A stretch of 27,662 bases of DNA from JBOHRE01 sp050732635 (GCA_050732635.1 JBOHRE010000042.1:1-27662); one strand, 5' to 3'; positions 5,631 through 16,400 are shown, counted from the first letter of the stretch. Program-made: numbers and translations. Notes: generated by a model from the letters alone, not told the origin.

Positions 5631-7085
5631 ATGTCGCTCGTCGTCGTCGGCCTGAGCCACCACACCGCACCGCTCGAGGTACGCGAGCGGTTCGCTCTGT
5701 CAGACCAGCGCGCCGGTGAGCTGCTCGCTCGCGTGACCGAAGCGGCGATCGTCGCCGAAGCGGTCGTACTCTCCACGTGCAACCGCACCGAGCTGTATGC
5801 GGTGCTGCCCGGGACCGGCGCGGCAGCCGGCACTGGCCGGCTGGTCGAGGTGCTGTGCGATGCGGCGGCGTATCACATTGTCGATGCCTCGCGCTACTTC
5901 TACACGCGCGCGGGCGGGGACGCGGCACGGCACCTGTTCCGGGTGGTCTCGAGCCTCGACTCCATGGTCGTCGGCGAGGCGCAGATCCAGGGGCAGGTGC
6001 GCGACGCCTACCAGCTGGCTGCTGCGCAGCCGACTCGGGCGGCGGGCGCCGTGCTATCGCGGCTGTTCGAGGCTGCGCTGCATGTCGGCGCACGCGTGCG
6101 CAGCGAGACCTCGCTGGCCACCGGCGCCGCATCGGTGCCGTCTGCTGCGGTCGATCTGGCGCGCAAGATCTTCGGCCCGCTCCGCGGCCGGCACGCGCTG
6201 GTCCTCGGCGCCGGCGAAATGAGCGAGCTGGCGCTGGCGTGTCTCGTCGACGCGGGCGTGGCGAGCGTCGCAGTCGCCAGCCGGACGGAAGCCCGCGCGC
6301 GCGCGCTGACCGGGCGAGAGGGCGTACGCGCGCTGCCGATCGAGCAGCTCGGCGACGAGCTGCCGCGTGTCGATATCATCGCCTGCGCGACCGCGGCGCC
6401 ACACCACGTGCTGACGCGCGAGCTGGTCGAGCACGCGCTCGCGAACCGACCCCGCCGTCCGCTCTTCATCATCGACATGGCGCTGCCGCGCGACGTCGAG
6501 CCGTCCGTCGGCGAGCTCGACAACGTGTTCCTGTACGACATCGACGACCTGCGCCAGATCGTCGACGCCAACCTCGAACGGCGCGCTCGGGAGCTGCCCG
6601 CCGCCGAGCGCATCGTCGAAGAGGCCACCGACGCGTTCCGCGGCTGGCACGCGACGCTCGACGTCGTACCGGTGATCCGGGGACTGCGCGAAGATGCCGA
6701 CGCCTTGCGGCGCGCCGAGGTCGAGCGGACGCTGCGGCGCATGCCGGGGCTCTCCGCGGCAGAACGCCAGGAGATCGATGCGCTGACACGCCGCCTGATG
6801 CGCAAGCTGCTGCACGATCCGACCGTGCGGCTGCGCGAATCCGCGGCCGCGGGCCGCGGTGCCGAGATGGTGGAGACGGTGCGCGAGCTGTTCGGCCTGA
6901 CGACGCACGATCGGGATCGGGATCGGGATCGGGAGACGGGGAGAGCGATGGCAAGGGAGCGAAGCGACGAGGCGCCGGTGACCAGCGAGACGCAGGGCGG
7001 AACCGGCGCCGCAGGAGCGAGCACGCGCGAGCCCGATGCCGGCGACGCGTCCCGGGCCGCCAACGCGACTGGAGCCGGGTCATGA
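5631..7085 (+). CDS. hemA: Glutamyl-tRNA reductase with extra C-terminal tail
   Basis: 484 aa. It reduces glutamyl-tRNA(Glu) to glutamate-1-semialdehyde, the first committed step of C5-pathway tetrapyrrole synthesis. Seen: GLSHHTAP (7-14), the nucleophile Cys50 in STCNRTE, SSLDSMVVGEAQIQGQVRDAY, the NADPH-binding VLGAGEMSELA near residue 190, and the dimerisation helices ending in TVRELFGL at about residue 424. The usual enzyme ends there. The last 60 residues are a low-complexity, charged tail that opens with RDRDRDRE encoded by a GATCGG hexamer repeat. The stop overlaps the next ATG (ATGA), so the epimerase is probably translationally coupled. Confidence 0.96.
   Translation: MSLVVVGLSHHTAPLEVRERFALSDQRAGELLARVTEAAIVAEAVVLSTCNRTELYAVLPGTGAAAGTGRLVEVLCDAAAYHIVDASRYFYTRAGGDAARHLFRVVSSLDSMVVGEAQIQGQVRDAYQLAAAQPTRAAGAVLSRLFEAALHVGARVRSETSLATGAASVPSAAVDLARKIFGPLRGRHALVLGAGEMSELALACLVDAGVASVAVASRTEARARALTGREGVRALPIEQLGDELPRVDIIACATAAPHHVLTRELVEHALANRPRRPLFIIDMALPRDVEPSVGELDNVFLYDIDDLRQIVDANLERRARELPAAERIVEEATDAFRGWHATLDVVPVIRGLREDADALRRAEVERTLRRMPGLSAAERQEIDALTRRLMRKLLHDPTVRLRESAAAGRGAEMVETVRELFGLTTHDRDRDRDRETGRAMARERSDEAPVTSETQGGTGAAGASTREPDAGDASRAANATGAGS
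6909..6932 (+). repeat. GATCGG x4 hexamer repeat in hemA tail
   Basis: Four perfect GATCGG units, in frame, encoding Asp-Arg dipeptides. They start just after the end of the conserved HemA domain, so the insertion sits at a gene's 3' boundary like the GGGGCT copies, but with a different unit. Confidence 0.9.
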
Positions 7086-8070
7086 GCGGCCGTAAGGTCC
7101 TCGTGACAGGCGGCGCCGGCTTCATCGGCAGCCACGTTGTGGACGCGTACGTCGCGGCCGGCGATCAGGTGTGGGTCGTGGACGATCTCTCCTCGGGGCG
7201 TCGCGAGAATCTGGCGCGCAGCGCCGCGGAGCTGGTGCCGATGGACATCGGTGACTCGCGGCTCGAGCGGCTGTTCCGTGAGGTCGGCGGCTTCGAGCTG
7301 GTGAGCCACCACGCGGCACAGATCGATGTGCGCAAGTCGGTCGCCGAGCCACGCGAGGATGCGCGCGTCAACATCGATGGGCTGCTGAACGTGCTGGAGT
7401 GCGCGCTGCGGCACGGCACGCGTCGCGTCGTCTTCGTGTCCTCCGGTGGCGTCGTGTACGGCGAGCCGGAGCTGCTGCCGACGCCGGAGACCGCGCCGAA
7501 GCTGCCGCTCTCGCCCTACGGCGTCACCAAGCTGAGCGCGGAGCACTACCTGTACTACTATCACCGCGTGCACGGCCTGGAATACGGCGCGCTGCGCTAC
7601 TCGAACGTTTACGGCCCGCGTCAGGACCCGCACGGTGAGGCCGGTGTCGTGGCGATCTTCTGCAACCGCCTGCTGGCCGACGAAGCGCTGACCATCTTCG
7701 GCGACGGTGAGCAGACACGCGATTACGTATTCGTCGGCGATGTCGTGGCCGCGAATCTGTGGCTGAGCGATGCCGCGCTGCCGGTCGCGTCTTCGCTCGA
7801 TGAGCGCGCCTTCAATGTGGGCACGGGCATGGAGACCAGTGTGAACGCACTCGCGCGGACGCTGATGCGCACCACGGGTAGAGGCGCCGAGATCCAGCAT
7901 GCCGAGGAGCGGAAGGGCGAGCTGCGCCGCTCCGCGCTGGACGTGGCCAAGCTGCGCGCGGGCGGCTGGGCGCCACGTGTCGCTCTCGACGAGGGGCTGC
8001 GACGCACCTTCGAGCACATCCGCAGCGAGCGCGAGCGCGCTTCGCGGGCTGTGAGCGGAGGCGCCGCGTG

Positions 8071-8071
<1 letters not shown>
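7082..8071 (+). CDS. NAD-dependent epimerase/dehydratase (UDP-glucose 4-epimerase-like)
   Basis: 329 aa extended short-chain dehydrogenase. Seen: the NAD-binding TGGAGFIGSH at residues 9-18, VDDLSSG at 33-39, catalytic Ser in VVFVSSGG (about 121), Tyr146-x-x-x-Lys150 in SPYGVTKLSAEHY, and RYSNVYGPRQDP. These features match UDP-glucose/UDP-N-acetylglucosamine 4-epimerase-like enzymes of nucleotide-sugar metabolism; the exact sugar cannot be read from sequence. It is coupled to hemA on one side (ATGA) and to tolQ on the other (TGATG). Its place just before the tol genes hints at a role in making envelope polysaccharide or lipopolysaccharide. Confidence 0.9.
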
Positions 8072-8787
<716 letters not shown>

Positions 8788-8789
8788 GC

Positions 8790-8821
8790 GGCTGAGGCTG
8801 GGGCTGGGGCTGGGGCTGGGG
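8790..8821 (+). repeat. GGGGCT hexamer repeat, copy 4 (tolQ/tolR junction)
   Basis: GGCTGA followed by four GGCTGGGG-type units, starting 3 nt after the tolQ stop and ending 22 nt before the tolR ATG. tolR has its own AAGGA site downstream of the repeat, so here the G-runs are not needed for ribosome binding. Confidence 0.85.
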
Positions 8822-8843
8822 ACCACGACCAAGGATCAACGGA

Positions 8844-9260
8844 ATGGCACAGGAACAGCGGAGGCGGGGGTTGCCGCTGGCGGCGGAGGTCAACGTGACG
8901 AGCCTGGTCGACGTCGCGTTCACGCTGCTGGTGATCTTCATCATCACGGCGCCGATCCTCCAGGGCGGCATCGAGGTCGAGCTGCCGGAAGCGGCGACCG
9001 CGCCGATCACGACGGCGGAGGGCGTGATCGTGACCGTCGCGCGCGACGGCACCATCTACATCGGCGACGTGCCGGCGGCGTCGATCGAGGAGTTCCGCGA
9101 GCTGTACCCGGTGTACGTCCGGGACCGCAACGTGCGCAGCGCGTACTTCAAGGCCGATCGGGATGTGCCGTATGGCCGTGTGGTCCAGGTGCTGGGGGCG
9201 ATGAAGGAGATGGATGTAGTGGAGGTCGGCCTGGTAGCGGAGCCGGAGCTCGTGCGGTGA
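8844..9260 (+). CDS. tolR: TolR/ExbD-family protein
   Basis: 138 aa. One N-terminal membrane helix (about 20-37) contains the essential aspartate, Asp23, in VTSLVDVAFTLLVIFIIT. The periplasmic part follows, with GIEVELPEA and VVQVLGAMKEMDVVEVGLVAEP at its end. It pairs with TolQ as the proton-driven motor. ATG 8844 has AAGGA about 7 nt upstream. The protein is a typical family length and lies in the canonical order after tolQ. Confidence 0.94.
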   Translation: MAQEQRRRGLPLAAEVNVTSLVDVAFTLLVIFIITAPILQGGIEVELPEAATAPITTAEGVIVTVARDGTIYIGDVPAASIEEFRELYPVYVRDRNVRSAYFKADRDVPYGRVVQVLGAMKEMDVVEVGLVAEPELVR

Positions 9261-9350
9261 AGCGGCGGCACGGCTGGCCGTGGCCGCGGCACGGCGCGCG
9301 CGGTGCTGGCCGACGGACCTCGGGGAGCGGTGCACGCGTATGACCTCGTC

Positions 9351-10040
9351 ATGAGCGTCTCGTCGGGCCCGAGCAGAAAGGCCGTGATCGGCTCGGTCGC
9401 GCTGCACGCGGCGATCGTCAGCCTGTTCCTGTTCGCGCGCGCGGCGCAGCCGAAGGTGCCGCCGATGCAGGCCTACCGCGTGAGCATCGTCTCGCCGCCA
9501 CCGCAGGCGCTGGGCGACGTCGCCCCTGCCGTCGCCGAGCAGGAGCCGGCCACGGAGCCCGAGCCGCCCGAGCCGGAGCCGCAGGCCGTGCCGGTGCCGG
9601 AGACACAGCGGGAGGCTCCGCCGGAACGCGAGCCAGAGCCGACGCCGGAGCCGGAGGCGACGCCCGCGCAGCCGAGCGAGGCGCAACCCACACGCGGCGA
9701 CCGGCCGGACCCGCGCAGCGCGGGCGGACAGGACCTCGAGGTCAACATCGAGGGCGAGGCGTTTCCGTACCCGGAATACCTGGAGAACATCATCCTGCAG
9801 GTGCGGCGCTACTTCCGCTGGGCCGGCGCGCCCGGGCTCGAAGCCGAGGTGTACTTCGTGATCCGCAGCGATGGCAGTGTCGAGGACCTGCGGATCACGA
9901 GAAGCTCGGGCAACCGTCAGTTCGACTTTCAGGCGCTCGGTGCGGTCGAAGTGGCCGGCAACCGCGGCGCATTCGGCAGCCTCCCGGATGGGTTCGGCGG
10001 CGACCGGCTGCCGGTCCGGTTTTTCATTGATAGCCGCTGA
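9351..10040 (+). CDS. TonB/TolA-like energy transducer
   Basis: 229 aa from ATG 9351. Seen: one N-terminal membrane helix at about 11-30 with a conserved-type histidine (His19 in SVALHAAIVSLFLF), a Pro/Glu-rich spacer at about 60-120 (EPEPPEPEPQ, PEREPEPTPEPE), and a C-terminal TonB-type domain at about 145-228 (VRRYFRWAG, EVYFVIRSDGSVEDLRITRSSG, FDFQALGAVE, LPVRFFI). It occupies the tolA position between tolR and tolB, so it probably carries force from TolQ-TolR across the periplasm to TolB/Pal, although the spacer and C-domain look more like TonB than E. coli TolA. GTG 9330 and 9303 are possible earlier starts; the ribosome site is unclear. Confidence 0.85.
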   Translation: MSVSSGPSRKAVIGSVALHAAIVSLFLFARAAQPKVPPMQAYRVSIVSPPPQALGDVAPAVAEQEPATEPEPPEPEPQAVPVPETQREAPPEREPEPTPEPEATPAQPSEAQPTRGDRPDPRSAGGQDLEVNIEGEAFPYPEYLENIILQVRRYFRWAGAPGLEAEVYFVIRSDGSVEDLRITRSSGNRQFDFQALGAVEVAGNRGAFGSLPDGFGGDRLPVRFFIDSR

Positions 10041-10043
10041 CGC

Positions 10044-10080
10044 GGCTGGGCTGGGGCTGGGGCTGGGCTGAGGCTGGGGC
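10044..10080 (+). repeat. GGGGCT hexamer repeat, copy 5 (tonB-like/tolB junction)
   Basis: Five to six GGCTGGG/GGCTGGGG/GGCTGAGG units fill the gap after the TonB-like stop. tolB's own GAGGAGG site follows at 10091-10097. Some units are 5 nt rather than 6, showing the array has drifted. Confidence 0.85.
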
Positions 10081-10102
10081 AAACCCTGTTGAGGAGGGTT
10101 CG

Positions 10103-11464
10103 GTGGGTTTGAGACTGGGTTCGCGGGTTGGCTGGGGTCTGGTGGTGACGCTGCTTGCCGGGCTCGACGCGCTGCCGGCCTCCGCGCAGGAGGACCGGGT
10201 GCCGAGCGGCGTGCGCATCGGCTTCATCTACCAGACGGGGTACCGGCCGAAGCTGGCGATACGACCGTTCGAGCAAAGCGCTGGTGCGCGCGAGGCGGCC
10301 GAGCGCGCCTACGACATCGTGCAGCGCGATCTCGATTACAGCGACCGCTTCGAGATGGCGCGCACACCGGTCAGCCTCGCTTCCGGCCCGATCGACTACC
10401 GGCCGTGGAACGATCTCGGTGTGGTCTTCCTGGTGAGTGGTGACGTGCAGACGGAAGGCGGCGGCTTCATGCTGCGACTCACACTGCACGACGTCGTCTA
10501 CGGCAGCGTCAAGGAGATCAGCGCCTTTCGACTGCCGGAGCTGAGCGCGGCGAACTTCCGGATGGCGGTGCACGCGGCAGCGGACGAGCTGGTTGGCTGG
10601 GCGACGGGGCAGCCGGGCAGCGCGGCATCGCGGATCGCGTTCCGCCGCAAGACCGCCGACGGGATGGAGCTGCTGGTGGTCGATTCCGACGGCGAGAACC
10701 TGCAGCGCGTCACGCGCAGCGCTGCGATGCTGTTCTCACCGAGCTGGGCGCCCGATGGGCAGCGTCTGCTCTACCACGAGTACGACGGCACGACGTCGCG
10801 CATCATCGAGCGTGGGCTGGCCGGCGGCCGCAGCCGAACGATCGACGAGCTGCGTGGCATGCACCTGACGCCGACGTACTCGCCCGACGGCCGCCGCGTT
10901 GCGTTTGCACGCTGGGACGCCGGCGGCTCGCGCATCTACGAGTACGACGCCGGCCGCGAGTGCTGCATGCGGCGGCTGACCGGCGGACCGCGTGACGACA
11001 TGTCGCCGACCTACTCGGCCGATGGCCGCCAGTTCGCCTTCAACTCGAACCGGCTCGGGCAGTCGCACATCTATGTCGTGCGCGCGGATGGCGACGACCC
11101 GACGCTGCTCTCACCGTTTGTCTACGGCGAGCGCGGCGAATATAATGCGCCGGATTGGGCGCCGACGGGCTCGCTCGTCGCGTTCCATGGGCGCTCGCGC
11201 GGCGAGTTCCAGATCATGGTGGCCGATGCGGCCCGGCCGGGCGCGACCGTGCAGCAGATCACGGCCACGGGCGCGAGTGAGGATCCGAGCTGGGCGCCGG
11301 ACGCCCGACACGTCGTCTTCAGTGGCTACCGCAGCGGCGGCTGGGGACTCTTCATCATCGACAGCGTTACGGGCCGCGAACGGCCACTCGTCACCGGTGC
11401 GAAGTACGAGCTTCCGGACTGGTCGCCAGTGCTGATGACGAGCGAGGCGCTGGCGATACGCTAG
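10103..11464 (+). CDS. tolB: TolB periplasmic beta-propeller protein
   Basis: 453 aa with a signal peptide (about 1-28, cleavage at ASA-QE). The N-terminal TolB domain (about 35-165) includes LAIRPFEQ and DIVQRDLDYSDRFEM. It is followed by a propeller of repeated WAPDGQRLLY, YSPDGRRVAFARWDAGGSRIYEYD, YSADGRQFAFNSNRLGQSHIYVV and WAPDARHVVFSGYRSGGWGLFIID blades. It links the inner-membrane Tol motor to the Pal lipoprotein and helps constrict the outer membrane at division. GTG 10103 has a perfect GAGGAGG 5 nt upstream and gives a complete signal peptide. Confidence 0.95.
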   Translation: MGLRLGSRVGWGLVVTLLAGLDALPASAQEDRVPSGVRIGFIYQTGYRPKLAIRPFEQSAGAREAAERAYDIVQRDLDYSDRFEMARTPVSLASGPIDYRPWNDLGVVFLVSGDVQTEGGGFMLRLTLHDVVYGSVKEISAFRLPELSAANFRMAVHAAADELVGWATGQPGSAASRIAFRRKTADGMELLVVDSDGENLQRVTRSAAMLFSPSWAPDGQRLLYHEYDGTTSRIIERGLAGGRSRTIDELRGMHLTPTYSPDGRRVAFARWDAGGSRIYEYDAGRECCMRRLTGGPRDDMSPTYSADGRQFAFNSNRLGQSHIYVVRADGDDPTLLSPFVYGERGEYNAPDWAPTGSLVAFHGRSRGEFQIMVADAARPGATVQQITATGASEDPSWAPDARHVVFSGYRSGGWGLFIIDSVTGRERPLVTGAKYELPDWSPVLMTSEALAIR

Positions 11465-11567
11465 ACGGCCGCGTCCTGGCTGAACCGGCGGCGTGGCTGG
11501 CAACGGGCAGCAGTCGTTCGCCGGGCGAGTGAAGCGTCTCGCCGTGAGTCCAACATTCAGGAGGGTC

Positions 11568-12143
11568 ATGGAAATGCTGGCACGCCGGATGTTGATCGGA
11601 GCGCTGATGTCGGCGCTGGTGGTGACGGGATGCAGACGCGCCGAGCCCGAGGAGCCGACGCCGGTGCAGCAGACCGACGATGAGGCGGCTCGCCGGCAGG
11701 CCGAGGAAGCGGCGCGCCTGGCGGCCGAGGAGGCGGCGCGGCGCGAGGCCGAGGCGGATGAGGCGCGCCTGGCTGCCGAGCGCGAGCGGGCGGTGGCCGT
11801 GCTGACCGAGCGCATCCACTTCGCCTACGACGAGTCGGCGATCACGCCCGATTCCCGGGACGTGCTGCTGCAAAAGGTCGAGGTGCTGCGGCAGAACGGC
11901 GATGTCCGGTTGCGGATCATCGGCCACGCCGACGAACGCGGCTCGATCGAGTACAACCTGGCCCTGGGCATGCGGCGGGCCAATGCGGCGCGCGATTTCC
12001 TGACGAACTACGGTCTGGAGGTCGGGCGGTTCGAGACCGCGAGCATGGGCGAGGAGGAGCCGCTGGTGAACCAGGCGACGGAGTCGGCGTACGCGCAGAA
12101 CCGACGCGCCGAGTTTCAGATCGCGGCCGGCACGGTCCGCTGA
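11568..12143 (+). CDS. pal: Pal, peptidoglycan-associated outer-membrane lipoprotein
   Basis: 191 aa from ATG 11568, preceded by AGGAGGG. A lipobox (VVTGC) puts the lipidated cysteine at residue 22. An Ala/Glu/Arg-rich helix at about 36-78 (EAARRQAEEAARLAAEEAARR) follows, longer than in E. coli Pal. The OmpA-like peptidoglycan-binding domain covers about 82-188, with HADERGSIEYNLALGMRRA containing Asp122 and Arg137, which contact diaminopimelate, and NRRAEF near the end. It anchors the outer membrane to the cell wall and is the target of TolB. Confidence 0.95.
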   Translation: MEMLARRMLIGALMSALVVTGCRRAEPEEPTPVQQTDDEAARRQAEEAARLAAEEAARREAEADEARLAAERERAVAVLTERIHFAYDESAITPDSRDVLLQKVEVLRQNGDVRLRIIGHADERGSIEYNLALGMRRANAARDFLTNYGLEVGRFETASMGEEEPLVNQATESAYAQNRRAEFQIAAGTVR

Positions 12144-12169
12144 GCCGCTCAGGTCAGGGGGTTGAATCG

Positions 12170-12922
12170 ATGAGGCTCGGGCGAACTGCAGTGATCGTGG
12201 TGCTGGCGGTCGCGAGCAGCGGCTGCGCGACCAAGCGCGATGTGCGCGACCTGCGCGACGCGATCGTGCGCGCCAACGCGAAGCAGGATTCCGTCCTGTT
12301 CGCGGTGCAGCGGCAGAACCGCGCGCTGCTCGACAGCATTGCGGATACGCGCGATCTGTTGCGCCAGTTCCGGGGCGATGTCGGCAACCGGTTCACGCAG
12401 ATCGAAGAGCAGCTCGTCCAGGTGCAGGAGCTGACCGGTCAGAGCCAGCGCCGGCTCGCCGAACTGCGCGAGCAGATCGCGGAAAGCCGGACGCAGTTCG
12501 CCGAGCCGCCGCCGACGGAGGGCACGCCGGCCGCGGAAGGCGGCGGCGATGTCGAGGAGCTGTACCAGATCGGCATGGAGAACCTGCAGCGGGGCGCGGC
12601 GGGCACGGCGCGGGCAGCATTCGAGGAGATCGTCGCCGCGCATCAGGGCCACCCGCGCGCGCCCGACGCCCAGTACGGCCTGGGGGAAGCCTACTACCAG
12701 GCGGGTGACGGAGAGCGGGCGCTGCGCGAGTTCGAGCGTGTCGTCGAGCTGTTCCCGAGCGCTCCGGCCGCGCCGCGCGCACTCTATCGGGCCGGCGTCA
12801 TCGCGGCCGAGCGGGGGAACAATTCCCGCGCGCGAGAATACTTCACCCGCGTGATGCGCGGCTACCCGAACTCGGACGAGGCGCGCAGCGCGGCCGCGGA
12901 GCTGAGGCGGATCGGCAACTAG
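12170..12922 (+). CDS. cpoB: CpoB/YbgF-like Tol-Pal-associated TPR lipoprotein
   Basis: 250 aa. ATG 12170 has AGGGGG 7 nt upstream. A lipobox (VASSGC, Cys19) suggests this version is a lipoprotein, unlike the soluble periplasmic E. coli CpoB. A predicted coiled coil at about 25-105 (RDVRDLRDAIVRANAKQDSVL, RLAELREQIAESR) is followed by TPR-type repeats from about 128 (EELYQIGMENLQRGAAGTARAAFEEIVA, DAQYGLGEAYYQAGDGERALREFERVVELFP). In E. coli CpoB coordinates wall synthesis with Tol-driven membrane constriction. Position straight after pal supports the call. Confidence 0.92.
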   Translation: MRLGRTAVIVVLAVASSGCATKRDVRDLRDAIVRANAKQDSVLFAVQRQNRALLDSIADTRDLLRQFRGDVGNRFTQIEEQLVQVQELTGQSQRRLAELREQIAESRTQFAEPPPTEGTPAAEGGGDVEELYQIGMENLQRGAAGTARAAFEEIVAAHQGHPRAPDAQYGLGEAYYQAGDGERALREFERVVELFPSAPAAPRALYRAGVIAAERGNNSRAREYFTRVMRGYPNSDEARSAAAELRRIGN

Positions 12923-12973
12923 GGCGCCGGCGGCAGCCGCGACCAGCGCCAACCGCCGGACTGCAGGCCAATC

Positions 12974-13480
12974 ATGCGCTGCCCGTACTGCAACGAGGAC
13001 GAGGACCGGGTGGTCGATACCCGCAGCAGCCGCGAGGGCGGCGCGGTCCGTCGCCGCCGCGAGTGCCTGCGCTGTGGTCGCCGCTTCACCACCTACGAGT
13101 ACGTCGAGGAACGGCAGCTCCAGGTCCGGAAGCGCGATGGCACACTCGAGCCATTCGACCGGCAGAAGCTGCTGCGGGCCGTCCAGCTGGCCTGCGCCAA
13201 GCGACCGGTCGGGCTGAGCGAGATCGAGGCGCTGGTCGAGGCCGCCGAAGATGCAATGCACGGCCTCGGCCGCGACGAGATCCCCAGCCGCGAGATCGGC
13301 GAGCAGGTCATGCAGCGCCTGAAGGGCGCCGACCACGTCTCCTACGTCCGCTTCGCCTCGGTCTACCGCGACTTCAAAGACATCGACGAGTTCTTCGACG
13401 AGGTCCGCGAGCTGCAAGCCCACCTTGCGCGGCTCGCGCTCAAGGAGAGTCAGGCCGAGCTACCGCTGGAAGCAGAATGA
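12974..13480 (+). CDS. nrdR: NrdR, transcriptional repressor of ribonucleotide reductase genes
   Basis: 168 aa. The N-terminal zinc ribbon has ligands Cys3, Cys6, Cys31 and Cys34 (MRCPYC...CLRC), with VVDTRSSREGGAVRRRRECLRCGRRFTTYE nearly identical to the family consensus. An ATP-cone domain covers about 46-136 (VRKRDGTLEPFDRQKLLRAV, VSYVRFASVYRDFKDIDEF). It senses (d)ATP and represses nrd operons through NrdR boxes. No nrd gene is in the window, so it acts in trans. The stop overlaps the tatC start (ATGA), so tatC translation probably follows from nrdR. Confidence 0.96.
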   Translation: MRCPYCNEDEDRVVDTRSSREGGAVRRRRECLRCGRRFTTYEYVEERQLQVRKRDGTLEPFDRQKLLRAVQLACAKRPVGLSEIEALVEAAEDAMHGLGRDEIPSREIGEQVMQRLKGADHVSYVRFASVYRDFKDIDEFFDEVRELQAHLARLALKESQAELPLEAE

Positions 13481-16400
13481 GGTGGAAACGCTCAGGGCCG
13501 CGGTCCGCAGAAATGCCGTTCCTGGAGCATCTCGAGGAGCTGCGCTGGCGGATCCTGTGGAGCCTCCTGGCTCTGCTCGGCTGCGCGATCGTCGGCTTCA
13601 TCGTAGTCACACAGCTGCGTGTGCTGCCGTTGCTGGTGCGGCCGATCGAACCCTACATCGCCGATGGTAAGCTCGGCTATCTCAGCCCCGCGGATCCGTT
13701 CCTCCTGACCCTGCGGCTGGCGTTGATCGTCGGCGTGCTGCTCGCCTTCCCGATCATCGTCTACCAGGTCTGGTCGTTCCTCGCGCCGGCGCTGCACCGC
13801 CACGAACGGCGCGCCATCGTGCCGTCATTCTACCTCGGCCTCATCCTGTTCGCCGGCGGCATGGCGCTGGCCTACTTCGCGGCGCTGCCCGTCACGCTGC
13901 AGTTCATGATGGGCTTCCAGACGGACAGCCTGCGGCCGATGATCACCGCCGGACCATACCTCGGCTTCGTCGTCAAGCTGCTGCTCGCCTTCGGCCTGAT
14001 CTTCGAGCTGCCGGTCGTGATCGTCGTACTGGCCGCCGTCGGCCTGGTCGATACGAAGATGCTGCGCGCCAAGCGGCGCTACGCGATCATCGGCGCCGCC
14101 GTCGTCGCAGCGTTCATCACCCCGGGCGACGTCGTCATCCTCACGATCTTCATGATGCTGCCGCTGATCCTGTTGTACGAGCTGAGCATCGGCTTGACGG
14201 TGCTGGTCGAGCGGCGCCGGAAGCGGGCGGCCGCCGCCGAGGCGGCGGCCGAGGCTGGGGCTGGGGCTGGGGCTGGGGCCGGCGTATTCGTGATCCTCGC
14301 GCTGGTGGCTGCGTTCGCGGCAGGGCCCACCGCAGCTGCCGGGCAGGAGCCGCAGCCGCGGTCGCCGACGGAGCAGCAGCGCGAGAGCATCCGGCGCGCG
14401 CTGCGAGCGCTGGAGCGCGACACGCTGGCCGCGGATTCGCTGGCGGCCGACACGATCAGCGGCGACACCGTGAGCCGCGTCATCGCGCGCGACTCCCTGG
14501 ACCGCGAGCTGCCGACGATCGACCGCGATTCGATCATGCGTGCGCTGCTCGAGCTCGAGGGCTACACGGCGGTCGAGTACAGCGGCTCGGCCGTCGTGTA
14601 CGAGGCCGACAGCATGCGGATCCTGCTGGAGGGGCCGGCCGTGATCACGCAGGCGGGCCAGTCACTGGCAGCGGACTCATCGGTGCTGTACGACCGCCTG
14701 ACCGGCGTGGTGTGCGGCTACGGCCAGCCGGTGCTGTCCGGCACGGGCGCGACCGGCAGCGAGCCGGTCGAGAGCGCGCAGGTCTGCTACGACGTCGAGC
14801 GGCGCATCGGCGTCGCGGTCGGGGCGCGGACCCGCTTTACCGAGGGCGCGACCTGGTTCCTGCACGGCGACGTCTACACCGCCGGCTCCGAGCGCATCTA
14901 CGGCAGTCACGCGGAGTTCACGACCTGCGATCTCGAGGTGCCGCACTACCACTTCGCAGCGCGCGAGATGAAGGTCGAGCGCGGCAACGTGCTGGTGGCT
15001 CGCGACATCACGCTGAACTTCGCCGATGTGCCCGTGATGTGGCTGCCGTTCATGGTGCAGAGCCTGAAGAGCGGACGGCGCAGCGGGCTGCTGATGCCGC
15101 AGTTCAGCATCAACGACATCGCCCGCACGCAGAGCGGCTGGAACCGCCGCATCTCGAACCTGGGGTTCTACTGGGCGATCAACGACTACATGGGCGCGCA
15201 GGTCACCGGCGAATGGTACGCCAATCACTGGACGGCGCTGGAAGGCGCGTTCGACTACAGCTGGCTCAGCCAGTTCCTGAACGGCGGCACGGCGTTCCGC
15301 CGCTACTGGCAGGCGGACGGCCGGCGCCAGCTCACATTGAGCAACCGAACGAGCTGGAAGCCGACGGAGCGGACCGACGTGCGGGCGCACGTGAACTATG
15401 CGTCGAGCAGCGAGTTCGTGCGCCGGAACACGTTCGACCCCACCGAGGCGACGCAGTCGATCGACTCGGACGTGGGCGGCTCCCAGCGCTTCGACTGGGG
15501 CACCATGACGCTGAGCTCGAGACGGAAGCAGTTCCTGAGTCGCCAGCACGTGTCGACCACGCTGCCGGAGCTGGGGCTTCAGCTCACGTCGATCACGCTG
15601 TTCGATGCGCCGGGGACCGATGCGCGCTGGTACAACAACGCGACGTTGCAGGGGAGCGGCAACTTCAGGCGCGTGACGACGGACGTGGACGAGACGCTGC
15701 CCGGCGCGAGCTTCCGTGACCAGAGCGACATCCGCGGCAGCTTCGGCGGCGGCTTTCGCATCGGCAACCTGTCGCTCAGCCCGAACGTCGGCATCAACCG
15801 GCAGGTGCTGCTGCCCAAGCCGGGCATCAGCGATTCGATCGGCACGATCCAGTCGCTGCCGCAGAACATCGACGAGCGGATCGACTGGAGCACGTCGCTC
15901 AGCTACAACCAGCGGCTGATCGGGACCAGCACGCTGACTCCACAGCTCACGATCCGCAGCGAGATGATCCGCAGTGACTCGCTGGTCAACAGCGATACCC
16001 TGCCGTTTCAGTACCCGAGCGGCTTCATCGCGGCGCCGCCGCGGGTGGACTTCAGCGCCTCCGTGGCGACGGAGCTGTTCGGCTTCTTCCCCGGGGTCGG
16101 CCCGTTCTCGCGGTTCCGGCACCGGCTGTCGCCGTCGGTCAGCTATCGCTACTCGCCGGCGATCGAGGGCAACGCGCTGCAGCGGGCCGTATTCGGCGGC
16201 AACCGCGGACTGAGCGAGGCCAACCAGCTCACCTTTTCGATCGCGCAGACGTTCGAGGCCAAGCATCAGGAGACCGAGCCGGTCGAACCGGATGCGGCTG
16301 CAGACACCGCGGCGCCCGCTGACACCGCGGTGCTCGGCGAGACCGCGGCGGCCGCGCCGGACACGGCAACCGGGCCGCAGCGGCAGCAGCAGGACCGCAA

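Noticed and set aside
6008..8017. 669-codon minus-strand open frame opposite hemA and the epimerase
   Set aside because: Same shadow effect. It crosses two well-supported + genes and shows only low-complexity Ser/Arg-rich sequence.
11518..11545. Weak inverted repeat (GGCGAG...CTCGCC) between tolB and pal
   Set aside because: Only 6 bp with an 8-nt loop and no T-run. Such pairs are expected by chance at this GC content.
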